Source: Mesohalobacter salilacus
GTDB lineage: Bacteria; Bacteroidota; Bacteroidia; Flavobacteriales; Flavobacteriaceae
NCBI GenBank assembly: GCA_003931895.1
Contig: RRZV01000043.1
Location: 1-64,000, forward strand
Reading direction: 5' to 3'
Length of the DNA: 64,000 nucleotides
Part shown: in pieces, positions 6,827 to 17,915 of the stretch
How positions within the stretch are numbered: position 1 is the first letter of the stretch
How the letters are laid out: each line of letters begins with the position of its first letter
The notes under the pieces: model-generated
The model's input: the letters and a program-made list of their open reading frames with translations, nothing else
What the model was told of the DNA's origin: nothing
Databases searched by the model: none
Made by a program: the position numbers and the translations under genes

Positions 6827-9118
6827 ATGGCTGCAAGCAAAAAACAACACAAAGAAGCATTAGACTATCACGAGTTTCCTAAACCAGGAAAAATAAAGGT
6901 GGTTCCAACCAAAAAATATGCATCGCAGCACGATTTGGGTTTGGCGTATTCGCCAGGCGTGGCTATTCCTTGTCAAGAAATAGAAAAGGATAAACAAAAG
7001 GTTTACAACTATACCAATAAAGGTAATCTTGTTGGCGTGATTTCTAATGGAACTGCTGTTTTGGGTTTAGGTAATATCGGCCCAGAAGCTTCAAAACCTG
7101 TGATGGAAGGTAAAGCGCTTTTGTTTAAAATCTTTGCTGACATAGATGTGTTTGATATAGAAATAGACGAAGAAGATCCACAAAAATTTATTGAAACCGT
7201 TAAAAATATTGCGCCAACTTTCGGTGGAATAAATTTAGAAGACATCAAAGCACCAGAAGCTTTTGAAATAGAAGAACGACTTAAAGCGGAGTTGGATATC
7301 CCAATTATGCATGACGATCAACACGGCACGGCTATTATTTCTGCGGCCGCTTTATTAAATGCGTTAGAGTTGGCAGATAAAAAAATAGACAAAGTTAAAA
7401 TTGTAGTCTCAGGGGCAGGATCGGCTGCCATTGCCTGTGCAAAGCTTTACGTTTTACTGGGTGCCAAAAAAGAAAACATCGTGATGTTTAACAGTAAAGG
7501 CGCACTTAAAAAAGGTCAAGAGGGTTTATCCGCGGGTCAGAAAGAATTTGCCACAGAAAAATCTTACGACTCTCTTGCGGATGCTATGAAGGGTAGTGAT
7601 GTCTTTCTCGGCTTATCTATCGGCGGATTGGTTTCTGCCAAAATGCTCAAAAGCATGAATGACAATCCTATTGTTTTTGCTATGGCTAATCCAGATCCTG
7701 AAATTGATTATGACTTGGCCATCAAAACCCGTGATGATGTCATTATGGCGACTGGCCGTTCAGATTTCCCTAATCAAGTGAACAACGTCTTAGGGTTTCC
7801 TTTTATTTTTAGAGGAGCGCTTGATGTTGAAGCGACAAAAATCAATGAGGAAATGAAAATGGCAGCCGTAAAAGCACTGGCCGAGTTGGCTAAAAAACCT
7901 GTTCCTGAACAAGTCAATATTGCGTATTGTGAAACCAAATTGCAATTTGGAAGAGATTATATTATCCCTAAACCATTTGACCCGAGGTTAATAGGTGAAA
8001 TTCCGCCAGCTGTCGCCAAAGCTGCTATAGAAAGTGGTGTGGCCAGAAACAAAATCACAAATTGGGATGCCTATAAATCAGAATTGCTCGAACGTATGGG
8101 CAATGAAGATAAAATTACCCGACTGTTGATGAGTAGAGCGAAATCTAACCTTAAGAAAATTGTTTATGCTGAAGCCGACCATATCGATGTTTTAAAAGCA
8201 GCTCAACAAGTTTACGAAGACAAAATCGCCATTCCTATTTTACTCGGGAGACGTGAAATTATTTTAGAATTGATGGAAGAGTTAGATTTTGAAAGTGAAT
8301 ATATCACTATCATAGATCCAAAATCTGATGAGCAACTTCCTGACTTAAAAAAATATGCCAAAACTTTATGGGAAAAACGCCAGCGAAAAGGCATCACATT
8401 GTATGAAGCTGAAAAATTAATGCGTGAACGCAATTACTTTGCAGCTATGATGGTAGTTGAAAATGATGCTGATGCTATGCTTTCAGGCTATTCTAGATCT
8501 TATCCAAAGGTGTTAAAACCTATTTTAGAAATTATAGGTAAAGAAAAAGGAGTTTCAAAAATTGCGGCAACCAACTTAATGAATACCGCTAAAGGCCCAA
8601 TTTTTATTAGCGACACTTCAATAAATATTAATCCGGATGCTATTGAATTGGCTAGAATTGCCCAAATGACAGCCTACACCGTCAAAATGTTTGGTATAGT
8701 GCCTAATGTAGCTATGGTTTCTTATAGTAATTTTGGATCATCAAATCATCCTTCAGCAAAGAAAATTAATGATGCTGTAAATTATTTACACGAAAATTAT
8801 CCAGAGATTCATGTTGATGGAGAATTACAAGTTGATTTTGCTCTCAACAGAAAATTACGACACAACAAATTTCCTTTTAGTAAATTAAAAGATAAAAGAG
8901 TTAATACTTTAATTTACCCTAATCTTGATGCCGCCAATGGCACCTATAAATTATTAAAAGAACTCAATACCGCCGACTCTATAGGGCCAATACTTATGGG
9001 CTTAGACAAACCTGCCCATGTTTTTCAGCTCGGTGCAAGTGTTGAAGAAATGATCAACATGTCTGCTGTGGCAGCAATAGATGCTCAACAAAAGGCAAAA
9101 CGAAAACGAAAGAAGTAA
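6827..9118 (+). CDS. maeB: NADP-dependent malic enzyme (MaeB type, with phosphotransacetylase-like domain)
   Basis: This 763-aa enzyme decarboxylates malate to pyruvate with NADP+. The malic-enzyme part (about 1-425) contains YSPGVAIPC near residue 41, HDDQHGTAI near 161 with acidic metal ligands, and the nucleotide-binding [11 protein letters not shown] around 191-201. The C-terminal part (about 430-763) is the phosphotransacetylase-like regulatory domain of large MaeB enzymes, where acetyl-CoA usually acts. The 763 aa equal the usual size of the fused form. It lies 7 bases after gltX and about 140 bases before ruvA. Confidence 0.95.
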   Translation: MAASKKQHKEALDYHEFPKPGKIKVVPTKKYASQHDLGLAYSPGVAIPCQEIEKDKQKVYNYTNKGNLVGVISNGTAVLGLGNIGPEASKPVMEGKALLFKIFADIDVFDIEIDEEDPQKFIETVKNIAPTFGGINLEDIKAPEAFEIEERLKAELDIPIMHDDQHGTAIISAAALLNALELADKKIDKVKIVVSGAGSAAIACAKLYVLLGAKKENIVMFNSKGALKKGQEGLSAGQKEFATEKSYDSLADAMKGSDVFLGLSIGGLVSAKMLKSMNDNPIVFAMANPDPEIDYDLAIKTRDDVIMATGRSDFPNQVNNVLGFPFIFRGALDVEATKINEEMKMAAVKALAELAKKPVPEQVNIAYCETKLQFGRDYIIPKPFDPRLIGEIPPAVAKAAIESGVARNKITNWDAYKSELLERMGNEDKITRLLMSRAKSNLKKIVYAEADHIDVLKAAQQVYEDKIAIPILLGRREIILELMEELDFESEYITIIDPKSDEQLPDLKKYAKTLWEKRQRKGITLYEAEKLMRERNYFAAMMVVENDADAMLSGYSRSYPKVLKPILEIIGKEKGVSKIAATNLMNTAKGPIFISDTSININPDAIELARIAQMTAYTVKMFGIVPNVAMVSYSNFGSSNHPSAKKINDAVNYLHENYPEIHVDGELQVDFALNRKLRHNKFPFSKLKDKRVNTLIYPNLDAANGTYKLLKELNTADSIGPILMGLDKPAHVFQLGASVEEMINMSAVAAIDAQQKAKRKRKK

Positions 9119-9230
9119 TACTCAAATAGACATAAGTTCTGAAGAGTAAAACCAAAAATAACCTAATTTATTTATTTTAAAATAGGGTTTTAAAACCATG
9201 TATTAAGAGTATTACTTTCATTTATTTTAT

Positions 9231-9238
9231 TACTTTTG
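9231..9238 (+). promoter_or_regulatory. Possible ruvA-sprA promoter (-7 element)
   Basis: TACTTTTG fits TAnnTTTG and lies 19 bases before the ruvA ATG. No TTG is found at the ideal -33 distance, so strength and use are uncertain. It would also serve sprA, whose start is 6 bases after the ruvA stop. Confidence 0.35.
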
Positions 9239-9257
9239 AAGCCTTTAACGGTTTTTT

Positions 9258-9839
9258 ATGATAAATTTTTTAAGGGGTAAGTTGACGGAGAAGTCACCTA
9301 CACAAATTGTTGTTGACTGTAACGGTGTAGGTTATGAAGTTAATATCTCATTGTATTCTTATGGTAAACTACCTGAGGATGAAGCCATAAACATTTATAC
9401 TTATTTTCAGGTTCGAGAAGATGCTCAAGTTTTATATGGGTTTATGGACAAATCTGAAAGAGATGTTTTTACTAAACTTATTAGTGTTTCGGGAATTGGT
9501 GCCTCAACAGCCCGTATGATGTTTTCATCATTATCGCCCGAAGAAGTCGTGAATGCCATTGCAAATGCAGATGTTGAAACCATAAAAAGTGTAAAAGGAA
9601 TAGGGCTAAAAACGGCTCAAAGAGTCATTGTTGATCTCAAAGACAAAATCACAAAAATTGATGTCGCAAACGAAGTTTTACCACTTCAAAACAATACGCA
9701 TAAAGATGAGGCGTTATCTGCATTGGTAACTCTTGGGTATTCTAAAAAACAAGCAGAAAAAACTGTTTTGAAAATTTTGAAAGAAACCCCTGAGGCTAGT
9801 ATAGAACAAATCATAAAAACAGCGCTTAAAAACTTATAA
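9258..9839 (+). CDS. ruvA: Holliday junction branch migration protein RuvA
   Basis: This 193-aa protein binds four-way junctions and loads the RuvB helicase for branch migration. It has the N-terminal OB-fold (1-65), two helix-hairpin-helix motifs (SVSGIGASTA at 77-86, VKGIGLKTA at 112-120) and the C-terminal RuvB-contact domain (148-193, with ALSALVTLGYS). Length is standard. It directly precedes sprA; I recall the same pairing in other flavobacteria. Confidence 0.96.
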   Translation: MINFLRGKLTEKSPTQIVVDCNGVGYEVNISLYSYGKLPEDEAINIYTYFQVREDAQVLYGFMDKSERDVFTKLISVSGIGASTARMMFSSLSPEEVVNAIANADVETIKSVKGIGLKTAQRVIVDLKDKITKIDVANEVLPLQNNTHKDEALSALVTLGYSKKQAEKTVLKILKETPEASIEQIIKTALKNL

Positions 9840-9844
9840 TAAAG

Positions 9845-12800
9845 TTGAAATTTTCTAAATTTTTTAAAATACAACTGTCAAAACAAATTTTTTGGCTTTT
9901 TTTTGCATTTCTGTTTTGTAATATTGGTTTTGCTCAAGAAGAAACACCTTCTGATTCAACCAAAACGGGATATGATCTTGGCAATATCCAAATGCCCAAC
10001 CCTGAGAGTATTCAATCTAAATATACTTATGATCCCATTTTAGATCGTTACATTTACTCTGAAAAAATTGATGATATCAATACCATTTATCCATTGGTTT
10101 TGACTCGAGAAGAATATCAAAAACTAGTGTTAAGAGAGCGGATGATGGCTTATTTTAAGCAGAAAAGCGATGTAGTTAAAGGTCGTAATGATGATGCTCA
10201 GGATGATTTGCTTCCGATTTTTTATGTTAATAATGATTTTTTCGAAACTATTTTTGGGGGTAATCAAATAGAAGTTAACCCTCAAGGTTCTGTTGGTATT
10301 GATATGGGGATTCTCTACTCTAAACAAGACAATCCTACACTTTCACCAAGAAACCAAAGCAACTTATCCTTTGACTTTAACCAAGCTATTAGATTGAGTT
10401 TACAAGCTAAAGTCGGCACAAGGTTAACCGTAGATGCACAATTTGACACCGAGTCTACTTTTGATTTTCAGAACCAAATTAAGCTTCAATACACCCCAAA
10501 TGAAGATGATATTCTACAAGATATACAGATTGGTAATGTTAATATGCCACTTAATTCATCCTTAATTCAAGGTTCACAAAGTTTGTTTGGTGTTAAAACC
10601 AAGTTTAAATTTGGAAAAACAACCATTACAAGTGTGTTTTCTGAAATGAATTCAGAACGTCAAAATGTAAGTGTTGAAGGCGGAGGAACAGTTAGAGAAT
10701 ACGATAAGTTTATTTTAGATTATGATGAAAATAGACACTTTTTCTTAGCTCAATTTTTCAGAGACGAATATGACAGGGCTTTGCAAAACTATCCATTTAT
10801 AAATTCAAGAGTTCAAATTCAACGTGTACAAATTTGGGTAACCAATAGGACAAACAATCCGCAAACTATTGCCAATGCTAGAAATATTGTTGCCATACAA
10901 GACTTAGGCGAATCTGAGCCAGATAAGTTAGGGTTTTTTTTAGATGATAATGGCAATCAAATATCACCGCCTTTACCAAACTTTTTAAATAATCCTGGTA
11001 ATTTTCCTGATAACCCAAACAATGATTTTAACCCTTTTGGTATTGGCTCAGGATCTAATTCAGTTTTAACAGAGCAAATAAGAGAAATTGCAACAGTAGG
11101 TCAAGGTTTTGGCGCGGCTTCCAGCTTTGTTCAAGAAGGCAGAGATTATGGTGTTTTAGAAAATGCTCGCGAACTTCAACCCAATGAATATACTTTAAAT
11201 AGAGAATTAGGTTATATCACTTTAAACCAGCGATTATCAAACGATGAAATTTTAGGTGTTGCATTTCAATTTACAACCAATGGACAAGTCTTTCAAGTTG
11301 GTGAGTTTGCTAATGACGGAATTGATGCTTCTCAAAATATTCAAAACCCTGACCAACAAGACCAACAAATTGCTCAAAACCAAGCCTTAGTGGTTAAAAT
11401 GCTAAAAAGTCCCGTGACTAATGTCAATGAACCTATTTGGGATTTGATGATGAAAAACTTTTACAATTTAAATGGATCAAACCTCGAGCAAGAAGGGTTT
11501 AAAATGAACATTTTATATACAGATCCTCAGCCTTTAAACTTTATTAATCCAGCGCCAGGCGGCAGTTTAGCTCTACCTGATGATGTAGCTGAAGAAAACC
11601 TTTTAAACGTATTTGAATTAGATCAACTTAATGCTAATCAGGATCCTATTAGCACTGGTGATGGTTTTTTTGATTTTGTTCCTGGAATTACTATTGATAC
11701 TCAAAATGGAGTCATAAAATTTACAAAAGTTGAACCTTTCGGGGAGTTTCTATTCAATAAATTAGACAACACCCCTAATACTGGGCCAGAAGATTACGAC
11801 GATCCTACAACTTATAATGACAACCAAGACTTTTACGTGTTTCGCTCATTATATACAACGACAAAAACTCAAGCTTTACAAAATGAAGCCCAAAAAAATA
11901 AGTTTCAAATTAAAGGCCGGTATAAATCTTCTGGTCAAGACGGTATTCCTTTAGGGGCGCTTAATGTTCCAAGAGGTTCAGTTACAGTTACTGCTGGAGG
12001 AAGAACTTTGCAAGAAGGTGTTGATTATGTAGTCGATTATGAATTAGGCCGAGTTCAAATTTTGGATGATGCTTTGCTAGCCTCAAATACACCTATTCAG
12101 GTTTCCACAGAAAACAATGCGCTTTTTGGACGACAGACTAAACGCTTTACTGGAATTGACGTACAACATCAGTTTAGTGATAAGCTGCTGTTAGGTGCAA
12201 CTTTTTTGAATCTAAATGAGAGGCCTTTAACTCAAAAAGCCGATTTCAATCAGGAGCCAATTAATAATACCATTTATGGATTCAACTTCAACTATAATTC
12301 TGAAGTTCCATTTTTAACTAGACTTGTCAATAAGTTACCTAATATAGATACAGATGTGCCATCAAATTTATCATTAAGAGGTGAATTTGCTTATTTAAGC
12401 CCTGGTTCACCAAATGCAGATGATTTTAACGGAGAAACCACTTCTTATGTCGACGACTTTGAAGGTTCTCAAACGTCTATTTCACTACTTAACCCTGATC
12501 CTTGGGAACTATCAAGTGTTCCCGTTGGTTTTCGTGGGCCAAACGATGTTAATGGGTCATTTGATGCCAATAATGAGTTAAGTATAAATGATTTTAGAGC
12601 AAAATTAAATTGGTACTCTATCGATCCTATTTTTTACAGCACCCAAAGACCAGCTGCCATTTCCGATCAAGATTTATCTGATTATAAGACCCGAAGAGTT
12701 TTAATCAATGAGTTGTTTCCCAATACTGATATTGTAACGGGACAGATTCAAACGATATTTACACTTGATTTATCATTTGACCCAACCCGCCGTGGAATGT

Positions 12801-15800
12801 TTAATTATAATTCTGCTGCATCGAATGATAATACTTTACCAAACCCACAACAAAATTTTGGTGGTATTATGCGAGGCTTACAAACAACAGATTTTGAACG
12901 AGCTAATGTCCAGTTTATTGAATTTTGGGTAATGGACCCTTTTATCTATACAGAAAATGCTGGTAATAATGGCGGCCAAGTGGTTTTAAACTTAGGAAGT
13001 ATGTCAGAAGATATACTCAAAGATGGTCGAAAACAATACGAAAATGGCTTACCTGAAGACGGTGGAGAAGCTAACACCATTACGACAGAGTTTTCTAAAT
13101 TACCAACAGAACAATCTTTAGTTTACGCTTTTGATACTGAGGGCCAAGAAAGAACCAACCAAGATGCTGGTTTTGACGGTTTAAACAATGCTCAGGAAGC
13201 TCAGAAGTTTCCTGGTTTTTCAAACTTCGACGATCCGTCTAATGATGATTATGTCTACTTCTTAAATCGTGACGGAAGTATTACTGAGCGATACGAAAAT
13301 TTTAATGGTTCTCAAGGAAATAACATAACAGAAGTTTCTCAAAACAATAGAGGAAATTCAGCATTTCCTGATGTAGAAGATGTCAATCGAGACAATACTA
13401 TGAATACTATTGACAGTTACTTTGAATACAAAATTCCTGTCTTTCCCAATATGAGTGTGGATAATAATACCAGTAATCAAGCAGGTATTAATCAAGACTA
13501 TATAACTGACGTAAGAGAAACCACCACAACCCTACCTAACGGTGAGCAATTGCCCGTAAGATGGGTACAATTTAGAGTACCGCTAAATACTAGCGAAGAA
13601 TTTGCAGTTGGCGGAATAGCCGATTTAAGATCGGTTAGGTTTATGAGGATGTATCTCACCGATTTCGAAAGAAAAACACATTTAAGACTTGGTTCTCTAG
13701 ATTTAGTGAGAGGCGACTACTTAACCTATAAACAACCTATTTTACCAAATGGAACAGATCCGGAAACCAACGGCTCAACAACTTTTAGTGTACAATCAGT
13801 AAGTGAAGAGAATACTACCGAATATGTAGCGCCACCCGGTGTTGTAAGAGAGGAACTGGTTAATAACAACCAAAGCATTAGAGAGGATGAGCAATCTCTA
13901 GCTTTACTCATAAATAATTTAGAATCACAAGATTCAAGAGGTGTTTTCAAAAATTTTAGAGTGGATATGCGTCAGTACGAAAACTTAGAAATGTTTTTGC
14001 ATGCGCAAGCTACACCGCCTCCTGCTATTCAGCTACAAGACAATCAAATGGTAGCGTTTATTAGAATGGGGCTAGATTTCACAAACAACTATTATCAAAT
14101 AGAAGTTCCTTTAAAAGTAAGCGAGGCCGGGGATTTAACCCCACGTGGCGTTTGGCCACTAGAAAATGACCTCAATTTACCATTAGATTTGCTTCAAGAA
14201 ATTAAATCTTTAGTCATTGGTAATGATGCTTTTAGTAATCTAGAACTCAATTTTTTTAATGAAAATCTTGAGCCAGTCTCTGGAACTGAACAAACTGAGG
14301 ACTTAAGAATTGGAATAAAAGGAAATCCAAGTTTTGGAGATATTAGAGTGTTGATGTTAGGGGTTAAAAACCAAACTGAACAAAATATTTCGGGTCAAGT
14401 TTGGTTTAATGAATTAAGGCTATCCGGTTTACAGAATGAGGGCGGTTGGGCTGCTTTAGTAAACTTAGATACCAACCTAGCTGATTTTGCTACTATTACT
14501 GCTACAGGAAGACGAAGTACCGTTGGTTTTGGTAATATAGAAGATGGACCCAACCAAAGAAGTCGAGAAGATGTTCAAGAATATGACGTCACAACAGGAA
14601 TAAATGTTGGGCAACTGTTACCTAAAGACTGGGGTATAAAAATCCCGTTTTCATATAGCCGCGGCGAAACTTTAATCACACCACAGTTTGATCCGGTTTT
14701 GAGAGATATTGAATTAGAAACCTTACTAGACAATGCCCAAGATGAGCAAACCGAAGATGAACTTAGAGAACGCGCAGAAGACTATACAAAAAGACAAAGC
14801 GTAAGTGTTATTGGGTTAAGAAAAGAGCGAACAAATACAGCTAAAACACCAATGCCTTATGATGTTGAAAACTTTACATTTTCAGGGACTTATAACCAAA
14901 TTGACCACAGAGATTTTGAAATTAAAGAGTCCGTAGACCAAAGTGTTGATGTCAATGCAACATATAATTATGCTTTTCCGCAAGTAAAAGTTGAACCACT
15001 GAAAGACAACGAGTTTTTGAAAAAAAGTCCATACTTTGACTTAATTAAAGATTTTAATTTTAACGCTTTACCAACTAGTGTTTCTGCTAGCTCAACAATC
15101 AATAGGCAGTATAGTGAACTTCAGTTTAGAGAGTTTAACTTACCCGAAGGCAGTTTAGGCCTACCAAGATTATTCCAACGCAATTATTTTTACGATTGGC
15201 AATTTGCAATTGATTATCAACTAACAGAATCCTTAAACTTTAACTTCAGCGCTGCACAAAACCGTGTGGTAAGAAACTTTATTGATGAAAATAATGAACA
15301 AGATAATAGTGTAGGGGTTTGGACTGACTTTTTTAACGTAGGCATTCCCAATAGACACTCTCAAACGCTTCAGGTTAATTATAATTTACCTTTTGATAAA
15401 ATTCCATTCTTGAAATTTATCAATGCCCAATACTCTTATACAGGTAATTTTTTATGGCAAAAAGGGTCTGAGATTTTAAGGAATTTAGAAGACATTCCCA
15501 ACATTGGCAACTCCGTACAAAATTCTTCTCAGCATCAAATTAATGGAAATTTGACAATGGCAACGTTTTATGACTACATTGGTCTGAAGAAAAAAGGACA
15601 AGACAACAATACGCAACGTGTAAACAATCAGCAAAGCCGTCGTCGTCGAGGTCAAAACCAAAATAATCAAACGTCTCAATTACAACCTCAAAACACTCAA
15701 GAAGATGACGATTTAGGGTTTGGAACGCAACTACTTAACACTGGAGTCACTTTGTTAAGAGTTGTCGATAATGTACAATTTAACTATTCAGAAAGCAGAG

Positions 15801-17095
15801 GTATATTTTTACCGGGTTATACTAATGATGTTGGCTTTACTGGAACATTAAGACCAACTGCTGGTTTTGTTTTTGGTGGTCAACGTGATGTAAGAGAAAT
15901 CGCTGCAAGAAAAGGCTGGTTAACACTTTTTCAAGATTTTAATGAACAGTACTCACGGAACTTAACAGAACAGTTTGATATGCAGGCTGGTTTAAAGTTG
16001 TTGCCAGGCTTGACCATTGATTTATTGGCAAATAGAATGTATATGGATACTTATACTGAAAACTTTAGAATAGACCCTGAAACACTTCAGTACCAATCAT
16101 TAGCACCTAATACATTTGGTAATTTTAATATTACCACAAATTTAATTAAGACTGCATTTCAAACCTCAACTGCAGACAATTCTCCAGCCTTTGAAGATTT
16201 TAGAAGTAATCGGTTAATAGTTGCTCGAAGGCTGGCTCGTGAAGCTGGTATTAATCCAGACAATCCAGACAATTTAGATGATGATGGCTTCCCTATTGGT
16301 TTTGGTAAAACCAATCAAGCTGTGCTTTTACCTGCTTTTTTAGCAGCCTACACAGGCGAAGATGCTTCATCAGTAAAGCTCAGTGCTTTTAGAGATACAC
16401 CAATTCCGAATTGGAATATGAAATATACAGGATTAATGCGTTTAAAGTGGTTTCAAGAGCGCTTTAACCGCTTTTCTATTGAACACGGATACACCTCAAA
16501 CTACACTATAAACCAATTTCAAAGTAATCTTGAATTTGACCGAAATAATCCATTTGGAGAGTCTAATAAAGATCAAAACGGTAACTTTATAAACAATCTA
16601 TTCATTGGTAATGTTATATTATCAGAGCAGTTTACGCCTTTAGTTAAAGTTGATTTTGAAATGAAAAATTCTGTGAGTATCTTAGCAGAAATTAAAAGAG
16701 ATAGAGCTTTATCACTTAGTTTTAATAACAACTTAATGACCGAAATACAAGGCGACGAATACCGATTAGGCTTAGGTTACAGAGTTAGAGATCTGCGAAT
16801 TGTTACTAAATTTGAAGGCAATAGACGGGTCTTATCAAGTGACTTAAATTTGAAAGCAGATATTTCTTTTAGGCGAAACGAGACTATTATAAGAAGTTTA
16901 GATGTGCTTAATAGCAGAACAACCGCTGGACAGGATATCTGGACTATTAACTTTACTGCAGATTATGGGTTGACAAGGAATTTAACAGCGGCATTCTTTT
17001 ATGATCATACATTTTCTGAGAATGCCATTTCAACTATTTTCCCTCAAACCACAATCAGAACAGGAATACGATTAACTTATAACTTTGGAAACTAA
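9845..17095 (+). CDS. sprA: Gliding motility / type IX secretion outer-membrane translocon SprA
   Basis: At 2416 aa this is by far the largest gene in the window and fits SprA (Sov in Porphyromonas), the very large outer-membrane beta-barrel that is the exit channel of the type IX secretion system. A signal peptide ends near residue 31 (CNIGFAQ). The rest is rich in Asn, Gln and aromatic beta-strand patterns and ends in a strand closing with TYNFGN. The start is a TTG at 9845, 6 bases after ruvA; no in-frame ATG would keep the signal peptide. The family assignment rests on size, composition, signal peptide and the ruvA-sprA-gcvH order. Confidence 0.93.
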   Translation: MKFSKFFKIQLSKQIFWLFFAFLFCNIGFAQEETPSDSTKTGYDLGNIQMPNPESIQSKYTYDPILDRYIYSEKIDDINTIYPLVLTREEYQKLVLRERMMAYFKQKSDVVKGRNDDAQDDLLPIFYVNNDFFETIFGGNQIEVNPQGSVGIDMGILYSKQDNPTLSPRNQSNLSFDFNQAIRLSLQAKVGTRLTVDAQFDTESTFDFQNQIKLQYTPNEDDILQDIQIGNVNMPLNSSLIQGSQSLFGVKTKFKFGKTTITSVFSEMNSERQNVSVEGGGTVREYDKFILDYDENRHFFLAQFFRDEYDRALQNYPFINSRVQIQRVQIWVTNRTNNPQTIANARNIVAIQDLGESEPDKLGFFLDDNGNQISPPLPNFLNNPGNFPDNPNNDFNPFGIGSGSNSVLTEQIREIATVGQGFGAASSFVQEGRDYGVLENARELQPNEYTLNRELGYITLNQRLSNDEILGVAFQFTTNGQVFQVGEFANDGIDASQNIQNPDQQDQQIAQNQALVVKMLKSPVTNVNEPIWDLMMKNFYNLNGSNLEQEGFKMNILYTDPQPLNFINPAPGGSLALPDDVAEENLLNVFELDQLNANQDPISTGDGFFDFVPGITIDTQNGVIKFTKVEPFGEFLFNKLDNTPNTGPEDYDDPTTYNDNQDFYVFRSLYTTTKTQALQNEAQKNKFQIKGRYKSSGQDGIPLGALNVPRGSVTVTAGGRTLQEGVDYVVDYELGRVQILDDALLASNTPIQVSTENNALFGRQTKRFTGIDVQHQFSDKLLLGATFLNLNERPLTQKADFNQEPINNTIYGFNFNYNSEVPFLTRLVNKLPNIDTDVPSNLSLRGEFAYLSPGSPNADDFNGETTSYVDDFEGSQTSISLLNPDPWELSSVPVGFRGPNDVNGSFDANNELSINDFRAKLNWYSIDPIFYSTQRPAAISDQDLSDYKTRRVLINELFPNTDIVTGQIQTIFTLDLSFDPTRRGMFNYNSAASNDNTLPNPQQNFGGIMRGLQTTDFERANVQFIEFWVMDPFIYTENAGNNGGQVVLNLGSMSEDILKDGRKQYENGLPEDGGEANTITTEFSKLPTEQSLVYAFDTEGQERTNQDAGFDGLNNAQEAQKFPGFSNFDDPSNDDYVYFLNRDGSITERYENFNGSQGNNITEVSQNNRGNSAFPDVEDVNRDNTMNTIDSYFEYKIPVFPNMSVDNNTSNQAGINQDYITDVRETTTTLPNGEQLPVRWVQFRVPLNTSEEFAVGGIADLRSVRFMRMYLTDFERKTHLRLGSLDLVRGDYLTYKQPILPNGTDPETNGSTTFSVQSVSEENTTEYVAPPGVVREELVNNNQSIREDEQSLALLINNLESQDSRGVFKNFRVDMRQYENLEMFLHAQATPPPAIQLQDNQMVAFIRMGLDFTNNYYQIEVPLKVSEAGDLTPRGVWPLENDLNLPLDLLQEIKSLVIGNDAFSNLELNFFNENLEPVSGTEQTEDLRIGIKGNPSFGDIRVLMLGVKNQTEQNISGQVWFNELRLSGLQNEGGWAALVNLDTNLADFATITATGRRSTVGFGNIEDGPNQRSREDVQEYDVTTGINVGQLLPKDWGIKIPFSYSRGETLITPQFDPVLRDIELETLLDNAQDEQTEDELRERAEDYTKRQSVSVIGLRKERTNTAKTPMPYDVENFTFSGTYNQIDHRDFEIKESVDQSVDVNATYNYAFPQVKVEPLKDNEFLKKSPYFDLIKDFNFNALPTSVSASSTINRQYSELQFREFNLPEGSLGLPRLFQRNYFYDWQFAIDYQLTESLNFNFSAAQNRVVRNFIDENNEQDNSVGVWTDFFNVGIPNRHSQTLQVNYNLPFDKIPFLKFINAQYSYTGNFLWQKGSEILRNLEDIPNIGNSVQNSSQHQINGNLTMATFYDYIGLKKKGQDNNTQRVNNQQSRRRRGQNQNNQTSQLQPQNTQEDDDLGFGTQLLNTGVTLLRVVDNVQFNYSESRGIFLPGYTNDVGFTGTLRPTAGFVFGGQRDVREIAARKGWLTLFQDFNEQYSRNLTEQFDMQAGLKLLPGLTIDLLANRMYMDTYTENFRIDPETLQYQSLAPNTFGNFNITTNLIKTAFQTSTADNSPAFEDFRSNRLIVARRLAREAGINPDNPDNLDDDGFPIGFGKTNQAVLLPAFLAAYTGEDASSVKLSAFRDTPIPNWNMKYTGLMRLKWFQERFNRFSIEHGYTSNYTINQFQSNLEFDRNNPFGESNKDQNGNFINNLFIGNVILSEQFTPLVKVDFEMKNSVSILAEIKRDRALSLSFNNNLMTEIQGDEYRLGLGYRVRDLRIVTKFEGNRRVLSSDLNLKADISFRRNETIIRSLDVLNSRTTAGQDIWTINFTADYGLTRNLTAAFFYDHTFSENAISTIFPQTTIRTGIRLTYNFGN

Positions 17096-17109
17096 TATAA
17101 AACAATAAA

Positions 17110-17499
17110 ATGAATGACATGAATTTACCTGAAAACTTAAAATACACAAAAGACCACGAATGGGTCAAAATAGAAGGAGATATCGCAACTGTCGGGATAA
17201 CTGATTTTGCTCAAAGCGAACTGGGAGATATAGTTTACGTAGAAGTAGAAACTTTAGATGAAAGTTTAGAACAAGAGGAAGTCTTTGGCACAGTGGAAGC
17301 TGTAAAAACGGTTTCAGACTTGTTTATGCCCTTATCTGGAAAAGTTGAAGAATTTAATGAAACACTTGAAGATGAACCAGAGCTCGTAAATGAAAAACCT
17401 TATGAAGATGGCTGGATTATTAAGATAAAACTGAGTAATCCTGATGAAACATCAGACCTTTTATCTGCAGATGACTATAAAAAACATATTGAAGGATAA
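17110..17499 (+). CDS. gcvH: Glycine cleavage system H protein
   Basis: This 129-aa lipoyl carrier protein shuttles the aminomethyl intermediate between the P, T and L proteins of the glycine cleavage complex. The lipoylation site is Lys66 in VEAVKTVSD, in the expected hairpin between GTVE and FMPLSG. An alternative ATG at 17119 would give 126 aa beginning [15 protein letters not shown], closer to most homologues. No gcvT or gcvP is nearby; its place behind sprA is positional. The 3' end overlaps the next gene. Confidence 0.95.
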   Translation: MNDMNLPENLKYTKDHEWVKIEGDIATVGITDFAQSELGDIVYVEVETLDESLEQEEVFGTVEAVKTVSDLFMPLSGKVEEFNETLEDEPELVNEKPYEDGWIIKIKLSNPDETSDLLSADDYKKHIEG

Positions 17500-17875
17500 A
17501 ACTTTATCGTTTTCTGTAGCGGTGATTTACAGCCTAGCTATTTTAATTTTATCACTTATCAATTTAGAAAGTAGTCCTATTAAAATTGAAACCAGCGACA
17601 AAGTTTACCATTTTGTAAGTTATACTTTGATGGCCATTTTTTGGCTATGGTTCTTAAAAACAACTCGAAATAAAACAAGCTATACTTCAGTTTCTTTAAT
17701 AATTTTATCAATTATTGTTTATGGTATAATTATTGAATACTTACAATTAAATTTAACCAATTACAGAATGTTTGATTGGAATGATGTTAAAGCTAATGTT
17801 TTTGGAACTATATTTGGATATCTAATATTTTTTATCGCATCAAGAATATTATTTAGCTATAAATTTGATAATTAA
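17471..17875 (+). CDS. VanZ-family membrane protein
   Basis: This 134-aa small integral membrane protein has about four transmembrane helices. It carries the VanZ pattern: a DKVYHFVSY segment after helix 1, and EYLQ plus [11 protein letters not shown] before the last helix. In this family the function is mostly unknown; the prototype affects teicoplanin resistance. I placed the start at ATG 17471, inside the 3' end of gcvH (29-base overlap); the upstream ATG at 17444 would add nine residues that do not look native. It sits in the sprA-gcvH-vanZ-tonB-remB block. Confidence 0.75.
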   Translation: MTIKNILKDKTLSFSVAVIYSLAILILSLINLESSPIKIETSDKVYHFVSYTLMAIFWLWFLKTTRNKTSYTSVSLIILSIIVYGIIIEYLQLNLTNYRMFDWNDVKANVFGTIFGYLIFFIASRILFSYKFDN

Positions 17876-17915
17876 AAAAATAAATATAATTTAGTAATCT
17901 CAAAAAAACTTATTA

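Noticed and set aside
9119-9257. Terminator between maeB and ruvA
   Set aside because: An AACCTA / TAGGGTT pairing near 9160-9190 needs a bulge and leaves an A-rich, not T-rich, tail.
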